Made by a program: the position numbers and the translations under genes. A DNA stretch of 64,000 nt from Acidobacteriota bacterium (GTDB lineage: Bacteria > Acidobacteriota > Terriglobia > Bryobacterales > Bryobacteraceae): NCBI GenBank assembly GCA_018268935.1, contig JAFDVS010000019.1, positions 62,001-126,000 of the forward strand. Reading direction: 5' to 3'. The notes beneath the pieces were generated by a model. That model ran no database searches. It had not been told where the DNA came from and was given only the letters and a program-made list of their open reading frames with translations. Each line of letters starts with the position of its first letter. Positions within the stretch are counted from its first letter, which is position 1. This document shows positions 36,257-44,946 of this stretch, piece after piece.

Positions 36257-38677
36257 TCACTCCTCCCGGATCTCCGCAATCGTCGCCCCCGTCCCACCTT
36301 CCGCGGGCGTCGCCGCATAGTGCGTCGCCACGTGCGGATGCTTCGACAGCATCTCATGCACCGCCTTCTTCAACACTCCCATTCCATGCCCGTGCACAAT
36401 CCGCACCCGGTTTACTCCCGCCATTACGGCTTGATCGAGAAACTTATCCACTTCCTCCAACGCTTCCTCGGCGCGCTTCCCAATCAGGTTCAATTCGCGA
36501 TAAGAAACATCCCAGCGCGGCCCGGCGCTGTGAAAACTCACGTTCTGCGGCAGCTTCGCCGGCGACGATGCGCCTTCAGGAAAAACCTCCAACACATCAT
36601 CCACCGATACCTGCAGCTTCATGAACCCGGCTTCCACTTCAATCCGGTCAGGCCCGATCTTCCGCTTCACCCGCGCCAGCTCGCGCACATTCTTCAGCCG
36701 CACCCGGCAACCTTCTTCAATCTGCAGCCGTAACGGCGGCCCAGCTCCCGGCTTCGCCGCCGCCAGCGTCGTCTGCAATTCCTCCCGAAATTCACGCACG
36801 GTTTTCGACACCTTGCGTTGCGCCTGCTCCGCCGATTTCCGCTGCTGCGCGGTTTGTATGATCCCTTCAATCGTCTGCCGCGAACTCTCCTCAAACGCCT
36901 GCGCCAGCGCTTCACATTTCTTTTCCAGCTCCCGCAGTTTCGCCGATTCCCTCTGCGCCCATTCCGATGCCAGCGCTTTCTCCCGCGCCTCCAGGGCCAG
37001 CCGCTGCGCCTCCAACTGCTCGCGTTCCGTCTGCAGCGCGTTCACCTTCTGCTGCAATTGCTCCAGAAAATCCGCCAGGTCGCGTTCGCGATGTGTCATC
37101 GCCTCGCGCGCCTTTGCGATCAGATCCGTCGACATCCCCAGCCGGCTCGCAATCGCCAGCCCCGCCGATTCGCCCGGCGCTCCCAGCCGCAGCCGGTAGG
37201 TCGGCTCCAGCGTGTCATGATCAAACCCCATTGACCCGTTCAACACCCGGTCGTGGCTCCCGCCATACACCTTCAACGCCAGCAAATGCGTCGATGCCAG
37301 CGTGAACGCCTTCCACGAGCGCAGCAGGTCCACAATTGCCACACCCAGCGCGCCGCCTTCCTCCGGATCCGTCGCCCGCCCCAACTCATCCAGCAGCACC
37401 AGCGATTCCGGCGTCACCTGCTCCAGAATCTCCTTCACCCTCCGGATATGCGACGAAAAGCTACTCAGGCTCTCCGCAATCGACTGGTTATCCCCCAGAT
37501 CCGCCAGCACCTGGTCGAACACAGGAAACACCGCCTCGCGCGCCGGCACCGGAATGCCCGATTGCGCCATCAGCGCCAGTAATCCGCAAGTCTTCAGCGT
37601 CACCGTCTTACCGCCCGTATTCGGCCCGCTCAACAGCAGAATCCGGTTCTCCGCCAGCGCAAACGAAATCGGCACAATCGGCTTGCGCTGCCGCCGCAGC
37701 ACATCTTCCAGCAACGGATGCCGCGCCGCCTCCAACCGCAATTCCACGCTATCCGCCGCGGCAAACCGCGGAATCACGCAATCGAAATCCACCGCGAATT
37801 GCGCCTTGGCAAACAGCAGATCCAGTTCCCCCATCACCTGTATCGAAGCCAGAATCGCCGGCGCGTGAACCCGCAGCTTGTCCGTCATCTCGCGCAGGAT
37901 GCGAAACACCTCGCGCAGCTCTTCCTCCGTCAGGCGCACCAGTTGGTTGTTCAGATCAATCGTATCCAGAGGCTCCACGAACAACGTGTGCCCGCTGCCG
38001 CTCGATCCATGAATCACCCCATTCACCCGCCCTTGCTGGCCGGCCACAATCGGCACCACGAAGCGGTCATTGCGCAGCGTGACGAAATCTTCCTGCAGCA
38101 CGCCATCGGTGCGATGCGCCCGCAGAAAGCGTTCCAGCGAATCCTGAATCTGCTGCCGCTGCTTCTCGATCCCGCGCCGGATGCGGTTCAGCGCCACGCT
38201 CGCCGTATCCGCCAGCGAGCCGTCCGGCAGCACCTTGTTCGCCAGTTCGTGCAACACCGCGCGCAGCTCGCCAATCCCCGCCGCCCGCGCCGCCAGCAGC
38301 GGAAAGCGGCTCGCGCAGGATTCGAGTATCGCCCGGGTCTCCGACGCCCGGTCCAGCAGGCTCAGCAGTTCAAAAATCTCCTTGCCTTCCAGCACCGCCC
38401 CTTCAATCCGCAATTTCACCGCCGGCTCCAGCGAATCCGGCAGATCCCCAAAGCGCAGCCGCACCGCCGAGCCTCGCCCCGCCGTCTGCGGCCCGCTCGC
38501 CGTTTTCAAATACTCCATCGCCTCGGCATTCAGCCGGTGCACCCGCTCCAGTTGCTCGCGGTTGGTGTGCGGCTCCACTTTGCCCAACTCGCCTTTACCC
38601 ATCGGGCTGCCCACGTATCGCCCCACAAGCGCTCGTAGTGCTTCAAACTCCAGCAATCCTGCGCTGGTGTGGATCAT
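36257..38677 (-). CDS. mutS2: MutS2 endonuclease
   Basis: 806 residues, normal for MutS2. The ATPase domain has Walker A GPNTGGKT and Walker B LVLLDELGRATDPEEGG. A long coiled coil (about 520-640) precedes a KOW-like region (EEGCRVRLKNV) and a C-terminal Smr domain ending in VRIVHGHGMGVLKK. MutS2 suppresses recombination or rescues collided ribosomes in bacteria that have been studied. The Smr motif usually written LDLRG is here LNLIG, while the HGxG motif is kept. The ATG overlaps the Nudix stop (ATGA), so the genes are coupled. Confidence 0.94.
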   Translation of the reverse strand: MIHTSAGLLEFEALRALVGRYVGSPMGKGELGKVEPHTNREQLERVHRLNAEAMEYLKTASGPQTAGRGSAVRLRFGDLPDSLEPAVKLRIEGAVLEGKEIFELLSLLDRASETRAILESCASRFPLLAARAAGIGELRAVLHELANKVLPDGSLADTASVALNRIRRGIEKQRQQIQDSLERFLRAHRTDGVLQEDFVTLRNDRFVVPIVAGQQGRVNGVIHGSSGSGHTLFVEPLDTIDLNNQLVRLTEEELREVFRILREMTDKLRVHAPAILASIQVMGELDLLFAKAQFAVDFDCVIPRFAAADSVELRLEAARHPLLEDVLRRQRKPIVPISFALAENRILLLSGPNTGGKTVTLKTCGLLALMAQSGIPVPAREAVFPVFDQVLADLGDNQSIAESLSSFSSHIRRVKEILEQVTPESLVLLDELGRATDPEEGGALGVAIVDLLRSWKAFTLASTHLLALKVYGGSHDRVLNGSMGFDHDTLEPTYRLRLGAPGESAGLAIASRLGMSTDLIAKAREAMTHRERDLADFLEQLQQKVNALQTEREQLEAQRLALEAREKALASEWAQRESAKLRELEKKCEALAQAFEESSRQTIEGIIQTAQQRKSAEQAQRKVSKTVREFREELQTTLAAAKPGAGPPLRLQIEEGCRVRLKNVRELARVKRKIGPDRIEVEAGFMKLQVSVDDVLEVFPEGASSPAKLPQNVSFHSAGPRWDVSYRELNLIGKRAEEALEEVDKFLDQAVMAGVNRVRIVHGHGMGVLKKAVHEMLSKHPHVATHYAATPAEGGTGATIAEIREE

Positions 38678-39123
38678 GACTTCTTCTCTCTTCTCTTTCG
38701 AAATGCCTCGCGGATCACCGGCAGTGTGCCTTCCGTGAGCTGGTAGCGCTCCAGTTCTTCTTCCCTTACCCAGGCTAGCGCGCTCACATCACTGGCCGGC
38801 GCCGCTGTGCCTCCCACTACCCGGCAAACATAGTCGATCAGCACGTAGTGGTATTCCGCTCGCCCCTCGCCATCCGGAATGATCCGTTCAAACACCGTCG
38901 CAATCTCCAGCGGCTTTACCTCCAGCCCCGTTTCCTCCCGCACCTCCCGGCGAATACCGTCCACCAGGCTTTCCCCGGTCTCCAATACCCCGCCAGGCAG
39001 TGACCACCAGCCGAGCAGCGGCTGCTTGCCTCGCTGTGCCAGCAGAATGCGCTTCCCTTTGAAAATCAGTGCGCCAATCCCCAGAATCGGCCGCTTCGGA
39101 TACCGGCGATCGTCGCGCGCCAC
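38674..39123 (-). CDS. Nudix hydrolase
   Basis: 149 residues. The Nudix box is intact: GGVLETGESLVDGIRREVREETGLEV matches GX5EX7REUXEEXGU, with the REVREETG core binding the metal. The C-terminal part has ALAWVREEELERYQL. Overall it resembles ADP-ribose pyrophosphatase or dinucleoside polyphosphate hydrolases of the small MutT-like group; the substrate is unknown. The start is a GTG that overlaps the SMP-30 stop by one base (TAGTG). The stop overlaps the mutS2 ATG. Confidence 0.92.
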   Translation of the reverse strand: MARDDRRYPKRPILGIGALIFKGKRILLAQRGKQPLLGWWSLPGGVLETGESLVDGIRREVREETGLEVKPLEIATVFERIIPDGEGRAEYHYVLIDYVCRVVGGTAAPASDVSALAWVREEELERYQLTEGTLPVIREAFRKRREKKS

Positions 39124-39995
39124 TAGTAGTTGACCGCTCCTTTGACGTCCAGCCGCATCCGGAACACCGATGTTCGCGCAGTGAGGAACAGCGTCTGGTA
39201 ATCGGGATCGCCAAATGCGAGGTTGCTCGGTTTCTCGGCCAGCTCAATCGTCTTCAGCAACTTCCCCTGCGGCGTATATACCACCAGGTGCGTGGCGGCG
39301 ATATAGAAATTGCCTTTTTCATCCAGCTTCAGCCCGTCCGGCGGTCCCGCAATGTCCTTGATCAACACCCGTTCGTTCGTGGCCCTCCCCTGCCCGTCCA
39401 CGTCATAGGCGTACACAGCACGCTCATCCGTGTTCACGACATACAAAATCCGCCCATTGCCCGATAGAGCAATCCCGTTCGGCCGGCCCTTCGGCTTCGC
39501 CACCAGGCTCAGTTCCCCCTTCGGCGAAATGTGATAAACGCCGTAAAAATCGAGATCCCTCGTCTCATCCTGTGCTCCGAACGCCGGGTCCGTGAACCAG
39601 ATATTGCCATCCTTGCGCACCACAATGTCATTCGGCGCATTGAGCCGCTTGCCTTCAAACTTCTCCGCCAGCACCTCCAGCCCGCCGTCCTTCTTCGTGC
39701 GCACGACACGCCGCGTGCGGCTCTCGCAGGTCAACACGCGCCCCATCGAATCGATGGCATTCCCGTTGGCCCCGTTCGTGTTGTCGCGATACGTCGCCAC
39801 ACCGGTGCCTGGTATGAACTTCAGCATGCGGTTGTTCGGTACGTCGCTGAAAATCAAAAACCCTTCCTTCGACCACACCGGACCCTCGGTGAAGCGGTTC
39901 CCCGCCCCCACTTTCTCAATCATGATCTTGGAAAAATCCTGGGCGCCGAGACCAGACGCCAGCAACAGGGCAATAACAATCATTGTCTCCATCAT
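39123..39995 (-). CDS. Secreted SMP-30/gluconolactonase-like protein
   Basis: 290 residues with a signal peptide (about MIVIALLLASGLGAQ). A six-bladed propeller follows with the calcium-site residues of the family: FTEGPVWSKEGFLIFSD (Glu), KRLNAPNDIVVRKDGNIWFTD (Asn/Asp), GRPNGIALSGNG and GPPDGLKLDEKGNFYI (Asp). It probably opens a lactone of an aldonic acid, as in gluconolactonase. ATG 39995 is used; TTG at 40016 and ATG 39983 are alternatives. The Nudix gene overlaps its stop by 1 bp. The MBL-like gene is divergent, 46 bp away. Confidence 0.87.
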   Translation of the reverse strand: MMETMIVIALLLASGLGAQDFSKIMIEKVGAGNRFTEGPVWSKEGFLIFSDVPNNRMLKFIPGTGVATYRDNTNGANGNAIDSMGRVLTCESRTRRVVRTKKDGGLEVLAEKFEGKRLNAPNDIVVRKDGNIWFTDPAFGAQDETRDLDFYGVYHISPKGELSLVAKPKGRPNGIALSGNGRILYVVNTDERAVYAYDVDGQGRATNERVLIKDIAGPPDGLKLDEKGNFYIAATHLVVYTPQGKLLKTIELAEKPSNLAFGDPDYQTLFLTARTSVFRMRLDVKGAVNY

Positions 39996-40041
39996 AGCGT
40001 CCGTCCGGCGCTCCAAAGGCTACAATGAGTGCGTCGGCACA

Positions 40042-40812
40042 ATGAACCATCCCCCGCAGCTCGGCGAGTCGCTCTTCGTGCAAATCGAAGCCACCGGCGC
40101 CACGCGTCCCCACCTGTGGTCGCTTGGAGGCTGCGGCTTCGCCATCAAATACTTCGACATCGTCTTCTATGCCGACCCGTTGCTCCATCCCGCCTCCGCC
40201 TCCCGCGTGCGCCATGCCGACATGGTCCTCGCAACGCACGCCGCCCCCGCCCACATGCACGGCGAAACCCTCCGCGCCATCCTCGACGCCTCCCCCAAAG
40301 CCAAGCTCGTCCTTCCGAAATCCACCGCCGAAACGGCATTCGCCTTGGGCGTTCCCTACCACCGCATGACCACCACCGATTCCGGCCTCCGCGTCGAATA
40401 CTTCAAAAACGGCATGTATGCCCGCATCTATGCCGTCCCCTCCGCCAATCCCGAACTCGATGCCACTCCGCTCGGCGGCTATCCTTATCTCGGCTACCTC
40501 ATCCGCTGCGGAGACACCACCATCTATCACGCCGGCGCCTGCCGCACTTACGAAACGCTTGCTGATCGCTTGCGTCCGTACAACGTTACCGTAGCGATTC
40601 TGCCCGTTGCCGGCGAGGCCAATTTCAGCGTCGAAGACGCCGCTGACCTCGCCGCGTCCATCGGCGCCCACTGGCTGGTGCCGATGCATCCGCAGGGCCC
40701 CGAGGACCCGGCGTTCCTCAACCACATGCTCTTCCATCGCCCCCAGCAACGCTTCAAGATCTTTCAACCCGGCGAGGGCTGGGCCATCCCCGCCCTGGAT
40801 CAGGAACCCTAG
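40042..40812 (+). CDS. MBL-fold protein with degenerate metal site
   Basis: 256 residues, resembling metal-dependent hydrolases of the UlaG/UPF0173 type: LWSLGGCGFAIKYFDIVFYADPLLHP at the start and LPVAGEANFSVEDAADLA near the end. The usual HxHxDH motif is reduced to His66-A-A-P-A-His71, and the later HAGD motif reads HAGAC, so the second His and both Asp ligands are replaced. His in VPMHPQG remains. Hydrolase activity is therefore doubtful. The start codon overlaps no neighbour; the kinase gene begins 2 bp after its stop. Confidence 0.75.
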   Translation: MNHPPQLGESLFVQIEATGATRPHLWSLGGCGFAIKYFDIVFYADPLLHPASASRVRHADMVLATHAAPAHMHGETLRAILDASPKAKLVLPKSTAETAFALGVPYHRMTTTDSGLRVEYFKNGMYARIYAVPSANPELDATPLGGYPYLGYLIRCGDTTIYHAGACRTYETLADRLRPYNVTVAILPVAGEANFSVEDAADLAASIGAHWLVPMHPQGPEDPAFLNHMLFHRPQQRFKIFQPGEGWAIPALDQEP

Positions 40813-40814
40813 CC

Positions 40815-42686
40815 ATGCGCGAAGTTCTCTCCGTCCACGAGCCGCTTCTGGTCAACACGCTCGGTCACTGCGCCGGCACCCTTATCTTCACCATCTTCGC
40901 CGTGCTCCTGCTCCGCGACCGCGCCGGAAAAAGCCTCCGCGGCAGCCGCCTCACCCTCATCGCCGCACTCCTCGCCCTCGTCTGGAACTTCGCCTCCCTG
41001 CTGGTCATCGCCTGGGGCAACCCCGCCAGCGACGCCTCCGAATGGCTGGTCGCCGCCAGCTCCTCTGCTCTCAGCCTGCTCCCCGCCGTCCTGCTCCATC
41101 TCTCCCTTGCCGGCCGCTTCCGCCCCATCGTCTGGGCCGGATACGCCCTCGCCGGATCCGCCGCTTTCATCCACTGCGGCGAGAAGTTCCTCCATCTCCC
41201 CCAACTCCACGAAACCGCCCTGCGCATCACTACCTACGGCTTCGGAGCCCTCACTCTAATCGCCGCTGCCGCCCTGCTGCGCAGCCCCGGCGACCGTAAA
41301 ACACTCACCACCCGCCTCGTCGGCACCATGTCGCTGTTCCTCTTCGCCCTCTCCTTCGTCCACTTCGGATCAAGCGAAGCCCACTCCTGGCCCGGCGAAC
41401 TCATGGCTCACCACGCCGGTATCGCCCTCGCCCTGTTCGTCCTCCTGCAGGACTACCGCTTCGTTCTCCTCGATGCATTCATAAGGTTCTTGGCGAACAT
41501 ACTCTTCGCGGCCGTATTCGTGTTTGCCCTGGTCAGTGTGGTCAGCCTCCCGAAGCTCTCCCGCTGGATGGAACAGGACCCCTTCCGCGAAGGCCTCGTC
41601 CTCGCAGCCGCCGCGCTCCTCCTCCTCATTTTTTCCTTTCTCCGCCGCCATCTCGCCGGCGCTCTCGAACGCCTCGTCTTCCCACGCCACGATCTCGCCT
41701 CCCTCCTGGAACGCATTGCCGCCAAGGCTGCCGGAGGAATGGAAGAATCCGCCTTCCTGCGCCTCTGTGCCGCCGATGTCGCCGCGCACTTCGAAACCGT
41801 GCTGGTGGAAGCCGGTCAATCTCCCATCCATACCCTCTCCATCGAATCGCACTTGCCTACACTGGTCGCCGATCTCCATGGACCCGAGCGCAGCCGCCTC
41901 GATTCCGTCATGGCCGAAGTGATCCTCCCCATCCACCTTTCCGCCGACCGCAACGGCTGCCTTCTCTTCGGCCGCCGCGGTGGTGGCCGCCGCTACCTCA
42001 GTGACGACCTTACCGCCCTCGCCCGCATTCAGCTCGAAATCGAAGCCCAGCTCGATCGCCGCCGCGAAGCGGAAATGCGCAGCCTCGTCTCGCAGGCCGA
42101 AATGCGCGCCCTCCAGGCCCAGATTCATCCCCATTTCCTCTTCAACGCGCTCAACACTTTGTACGGCATCATCCCCCGTGAGGCCACCGGAGCCCGCCGC
42201 ACCGTGCTCAATCTCGCCGACATTTTCCGCTACTTCCTTCAAACCGACCGCACTATGATCCCGCTGGAGAAGGAACTCGAAATCGTCCGCGCCTATCTCG
42301 AAATCGAGTCTCTCCGTCTCGGCGCCAAACTGCGCACGGAAATGAACATCGATCCCGCCGCCCTGCACATCGCCATCCCTGTCCTCACCGTCGAGCCCCT
42401 CATCGAAAACGCCGTCAAGCATGGCGTGGCCAATCGCGCCGAGGGTGGCCTCGTCCGCCTCGACGCTTCGCTCCAGGACCAGTGCCTGCGTGTCTGCGTC
42501 TCCGACACCGGCCCCGGCTTCGACAGCAGCAAACCCTCCGGCACGGGAGTCGGCATGGAAAACGTGATCAAGCGCCTCAGGCTCTGCTATGGTCCCGGCG
42601 CCAGTATTGAGGTACACTCCACGGACCAGGGGGCCAGCGTCACTTTCCTTGTACCCCTTCATCTGCCGGAGCCTGCCCTGCCATGA
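40815..42686 (+). CDS. LytS-type sensor histidine kinase
   Basis: 623 residues. About seven to eight hydrophobic segments in the first ~290 residues are followed by a GAF-like region (about 300-400) and a His_kinase domain: QIHPHFLFNALNTL with phospho-acceptor His440, then FRYFLQTDRTMIPLEKELEIVRAYLEIE, VLTVEPLIENAVKHG (N-box) and SDTGPGF. It belongs to the LytS/YehU group that pairs with LytTR regulators. Such a regulator is encoded next, overlapping by 4 bp, so the pair is a complete two-component system. The signal is unknown. Confidence 0.92.
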   Translation: MREVLSVHEPLLVNTLGHCAGTLIFTIFAVLLLRDRAGKSLRGSRLTLIAALLALVWNFASLLVIAWGNPASDASEWLVAASSSALSLLPAVLLHLSLAGRFRPIVWAGYALAGSAAFIHCGEKFLHLPQLHETALRITTYGFGALTLIAAAALLRSPGDRKTLTTRLVGTMSLFLFALSFVHFGSSEAHSWPGELMAHHAGIALALFVLLQDYRFVLLDAFIRFLANILFAAVFVFALVSVVSLPKLSRWMEQDPFREGLVLAAAALLLLIFSFLRRHLAGALERLVFPRHDLASLLERIAAKAAGGMEESAFLRLCAADVAAHFETVLVEAGQSPIHTLSIESHLPTLVADLHGPERSRLDSVMAEVILPIHLSADRNGCLLFGRRGGGRRYLSDDLTALARIQLEIEAQLDRRREAEMRSLVSQAEMRALQAQIHPHFLFNALNTLYGIIPREATGARRTVLNLADIFRYFLQTDRTMIPLEKELEIVRAYLEIESLRLGAKLRTEMNIDPAALHIAIPVLTVEPLIENAVKHGVANRAEGGLVRLDASLQDQCLRVCVSDTGPGFDSSKPSGTGVGMENVIKRLRLCYGPGASIEVHSTDQGASVTFLVPLHLPEPALP

Positions 42687-43375
42687 AAGTGCTGATCGCC
42701 GAAGACGAACCGGTCGCGCGCCTCGTGCTCCGCGAACTCCTTGAGGAAATCCCCGGCGTGATCGTTGCCGGGGAAGCCACCACCGGACCCGAAGCCGTCT
42801 CCCAGACTGCCTTACTCCGTCCCGACGTCATCCTCCTCGATCTCCAGATGCCCGGTATGAGCGGCTTCGAGGCCGCCGCCAAATTCCCCCCTTCCATATC
42901 CCCGGCGATTATCTTCGTCACCGCCTACCAACAGCACGCCCTCGAAGCCTTCGACGCCGGCGCCGTCGACTACCTGCTGAAGCCGGTCCGCAAGGAACGC
43001 CTCGAAGCCGCTCTCGCCAAAGTCAAAACCCGCTCAGCAACCCCGGCCGTTGATCTGCGCAAAATTGTCGGCCGCCTCGGTAACGACTTGCATCTCCTCG
43101 ACCCCTCGGAAATCGTCGCCTTTCAAGCCGAAGGCGATGTCGTCTACATCCTCACCGTCAACCGCCGCTTCTACGCCTCCCACTCGCTCAAGGCCCTCGA
43201 AGAAAAACTGCCCCCCGGCCGGTTCCGCCGGGTCCACCGCTCCACCATCGTCAATACCGACCAGATCCGCAAAATCTCGCCCCTGTCCAGCAAGCGCTTC
43301 CTCCTCCGCATGTCCAACGGAATGGACATCGTCGTCAGCAAGCGCATGGGCTCCGTCATTCGGGACGCCCTCTAG
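42683..43375 (+). CDS. LytTR-family response regulator, partner of the LytS-type kinase
   Basis: 230 residues. Receiver domain with acidic pocket EDE at 7-9, phospho-acceptor Asp53 (VILLDLQMPGMSG) and Lys in LLKPVRKERL; the LytTR DNA-binding domain (about 135-230) includes VAFQAEGDVVYIL and RFRRVHRSTIVN. The ATG overlaps the kinase stop (ATGA), so both proteins are made together. LytTR regulators bind imperfect direct repeats, but I could not identify such a site. Confidence 0.93.
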   Translation: MKVLIAEDEPVARLVLRELLEEIPGVIVAGEATTGPEAVSQTALLRPDVILLDLQMPGMSGFEAAAKFPPSISPAIIFVTAYQQHALEAFDAGAVDYLLKPVRKERLEAALAKVKTRSATPAVDLRKIVGRLGNDLHLLDPSEIVAFQAEGDVVYILTVNRRFYASHSLKALEEKLPPGRFRRVHRSTIVNTDQIRKISPLSSKRFLLRMSNGMDIVVSKRMGSVIRDAL

Positions 43376-43433
43376 TACCTTTTGCCCCAATCGGATTTGA
43401 CACCAGCGCTAGAATAGGTAGCATTGAGGTTGC

Positions 43434-44009
43434 ATGGAGGATCAAGCTCCAAAACAAATCACCCGGCTTTTGGTTGAATGGAAGGGCGGCAACAAGGACG
43501 CGCTGGACCTCCTCATGCCGCTCGTATATCAGGAGTTGCGGAAACTCGCCGACAATTACCTGAAACGCGAGCGCAGCGACCATACGCTGCAGCCCACCGC
43601 TCTCATCCACGAAGCCTACATGCGCCTGGCCGACCAGCGCCTCCCCGAATGGAAGAATCGCTCCCATTTCTTCGGCGTTGCCGCTCAGATCATGCGCCAG
43701 GTCCTCGTCGATGCCGCCCGCAAACATCGCGCCGCTAAGCGTGGTGGCGGCTCAAAGACCAGCCTGGAAGAATCCGTCCTCGTCTCCGCCTCCCGCGCAC
43801 CCGATCTGGTGGCCCTAGATGACGCCCTCATCGAACTCGCCAAATTCGACGAGCGCAAGGTCCGAGTCATTGAACTCAAGTACTTTGGCGGCCTGACAAT
43901 CGAGGAAACCGCCGAAGCCCTCGGCATCTCCGACGCCACGGTGTCGCGCGATTTGCGCTCCGCCGAGGCCTGGCTCCGCCGCCATCTCTCGGAAAACCCT
44001 CAGGATTAG
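43434..44009 (+). CDS. ECF-type RNA polymerase sigma factor (Sigma-70_ECF family)
   Basis: 191 residues. Region 2 includes LMPLVYQELRKLADNYLKRER and LQPTALIHEAYMRLAD; region 4 includes ELKYFGGLTIEETAEALGISDATVSRDL. The pattern is that of the TIGR02999-like group common in Acidobacteria and Planctomycetes, which often act with Ser/Thr kinases rather than anti-sigma factors. No such kinase is next to it. Its stop overlaps the TlpA-like gene's stop by 4 bp. Confidence 0.9.
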   Translation: MEDQAPKQITRLLVEWKGGNKDALDLLMPLVYQELRKLADNYLKRERSDHTLQPTALIHEAYMRLADQRLPEWKNRSHFFGVAAQIMRQVLVDAARKHRAAKRGGGSKTSLEESVLVSASRAPDLVALDDALIELAKFDERKVRVIELKYFGGLTIEETAEALGISDATVSRDLRSAEAWLRRHLSENPQD

Positions 44010-44929
44010 TCGCTCGCCTTGCCCGACAGCACCCGCTCGATTTCGTTCGCCAGTTCCTCGTAAGTCATCCGCCCCGGATGATACATCGCCACCAGTCCGT
44101 TGCGGTCCAGCAGCACCAGAGTCGGCGTCGTGCTGGCCCCGTAAATCCGGAAATTCTCCTGGCTCAACGGCGCCGATACATCCACCAGCCCGGCATAATG
44201 CTGCCGCCGCACCTGATCGATATAGGGGCGCTCTTTCTGCGGCGGCGCCTCTTCGCCACCCGCCACATACCCGTAATACTGGGTCGGCGCCACCATCACA
44301 AGCCCTTTCGCCCCATACTTATCTTTCAATTGAGCCAGAATCGGCCCCTGGTACTTGCAGTCCGAACACCAGTGCGCCCAGAAAAACAGCAGCACAGCTT
44401 TCCCTTTCAACGCCTCCAGCGCCGGCGGCTTCGGCCCGAAATACTCCTTCAACTCAAGCGCCGGAGGTCTCGTCCCGGCCAGGCTCAGCAAGTGGATGTT
44501 CTTCTGAATCCGCGCCCGCATCGATGTCCCAAACCAGCGCTGCAACTCCCCTTTCAGAAAGCTCACCCCCTCACTCCGCTCCCCGCGTCCGGCGAGCGCC
44601 TGCGCATGCACTTCAATCGATGCCCCTAGCGCAGTTGGAAGTTGCGTTTCATCGTCCAGCTTCCGTTTGGCCAGCGCCGCCAGGCAGTCGGCCCGCGTCG
44701 CCGCAGCGTATTCCAGTGCCTTGTCGTAGCGCTTCGCACCCAGCGCCCCTCGCCCTAACCACGAATGCGCCAGCATTGCCTCCGGTGTCTTCCCACTCCC
44801 ACTCACAAAGGTCCGGATCAACTGTTCGGCTGCGGCGAAATCGTCCTTGGCGATCTGTGCCCGTACATCGGAAATCAGCGACGCATCAAGACAGAAGGGT
44901 AGTAGCAAAGCGAGAAACGCGGAGCGCAT
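44006..44929 (-). CDS. TlpA-like thioredoxin-fold protein with N-terminal helical repeats
   Basis: 307 residues with a signal peptide (MRSAFLALLLPFCLDAS). The first ~150 residues are helical and TPR-like (AAEQLIRTF... SWLGRGALGAKRYDKALEYAA). The C-terminal domain is a thioredoxin fold with a CSDC motif (WAHWCSDCKYQGP) and a cis-Pro (STTPTLVLLDRNG). TlpA-type proteins reduce or handle disulfides outside the cytoplasm. It lies 17 bp past the TPR/heme-motif gene on the same strand, so the two are likely co-transcribed and may share a redox role. Start chosen by signal peptide. Confidence 0.85.
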   Translation of the reverse strand: MRSAFLALLLPFCLDASLISDVRAQIAKDDFAAAEQLIRTFVSGSGKTPEAMLAHSWLGRGALGAKRYDKALEYAAATRADCLAALAKRKLDDETQLPTALGASIEVHAQALAGRGERSEGVSFLKGELQRWFGTSMRARIQKNIHLLSLAGTRPPALELKEYFGPKPPALEALKGKAVLLFFWAHWCSDCKYQGPILAQLKDKYGAKGLVMVAPTQYYGYVAGGEEAPPQKERPYIDQVRRQHYAGLVDVSAPLSQENFRIYGASTTPTLVLLDRNGLVAMYHPGRMTYEELANEIERVLSGKASD

Positions 44930-44946
44930 AGCTTCCAGGATATACC

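Noticed and set aside
43397..43420. TTGACA and TAGAAT upstream of the ECF sigma gene as a promoter
   Set aside because: The spacing between them is only 7 bp, and no -10-like hexamer lies at 16-18 bp from TTGACA.
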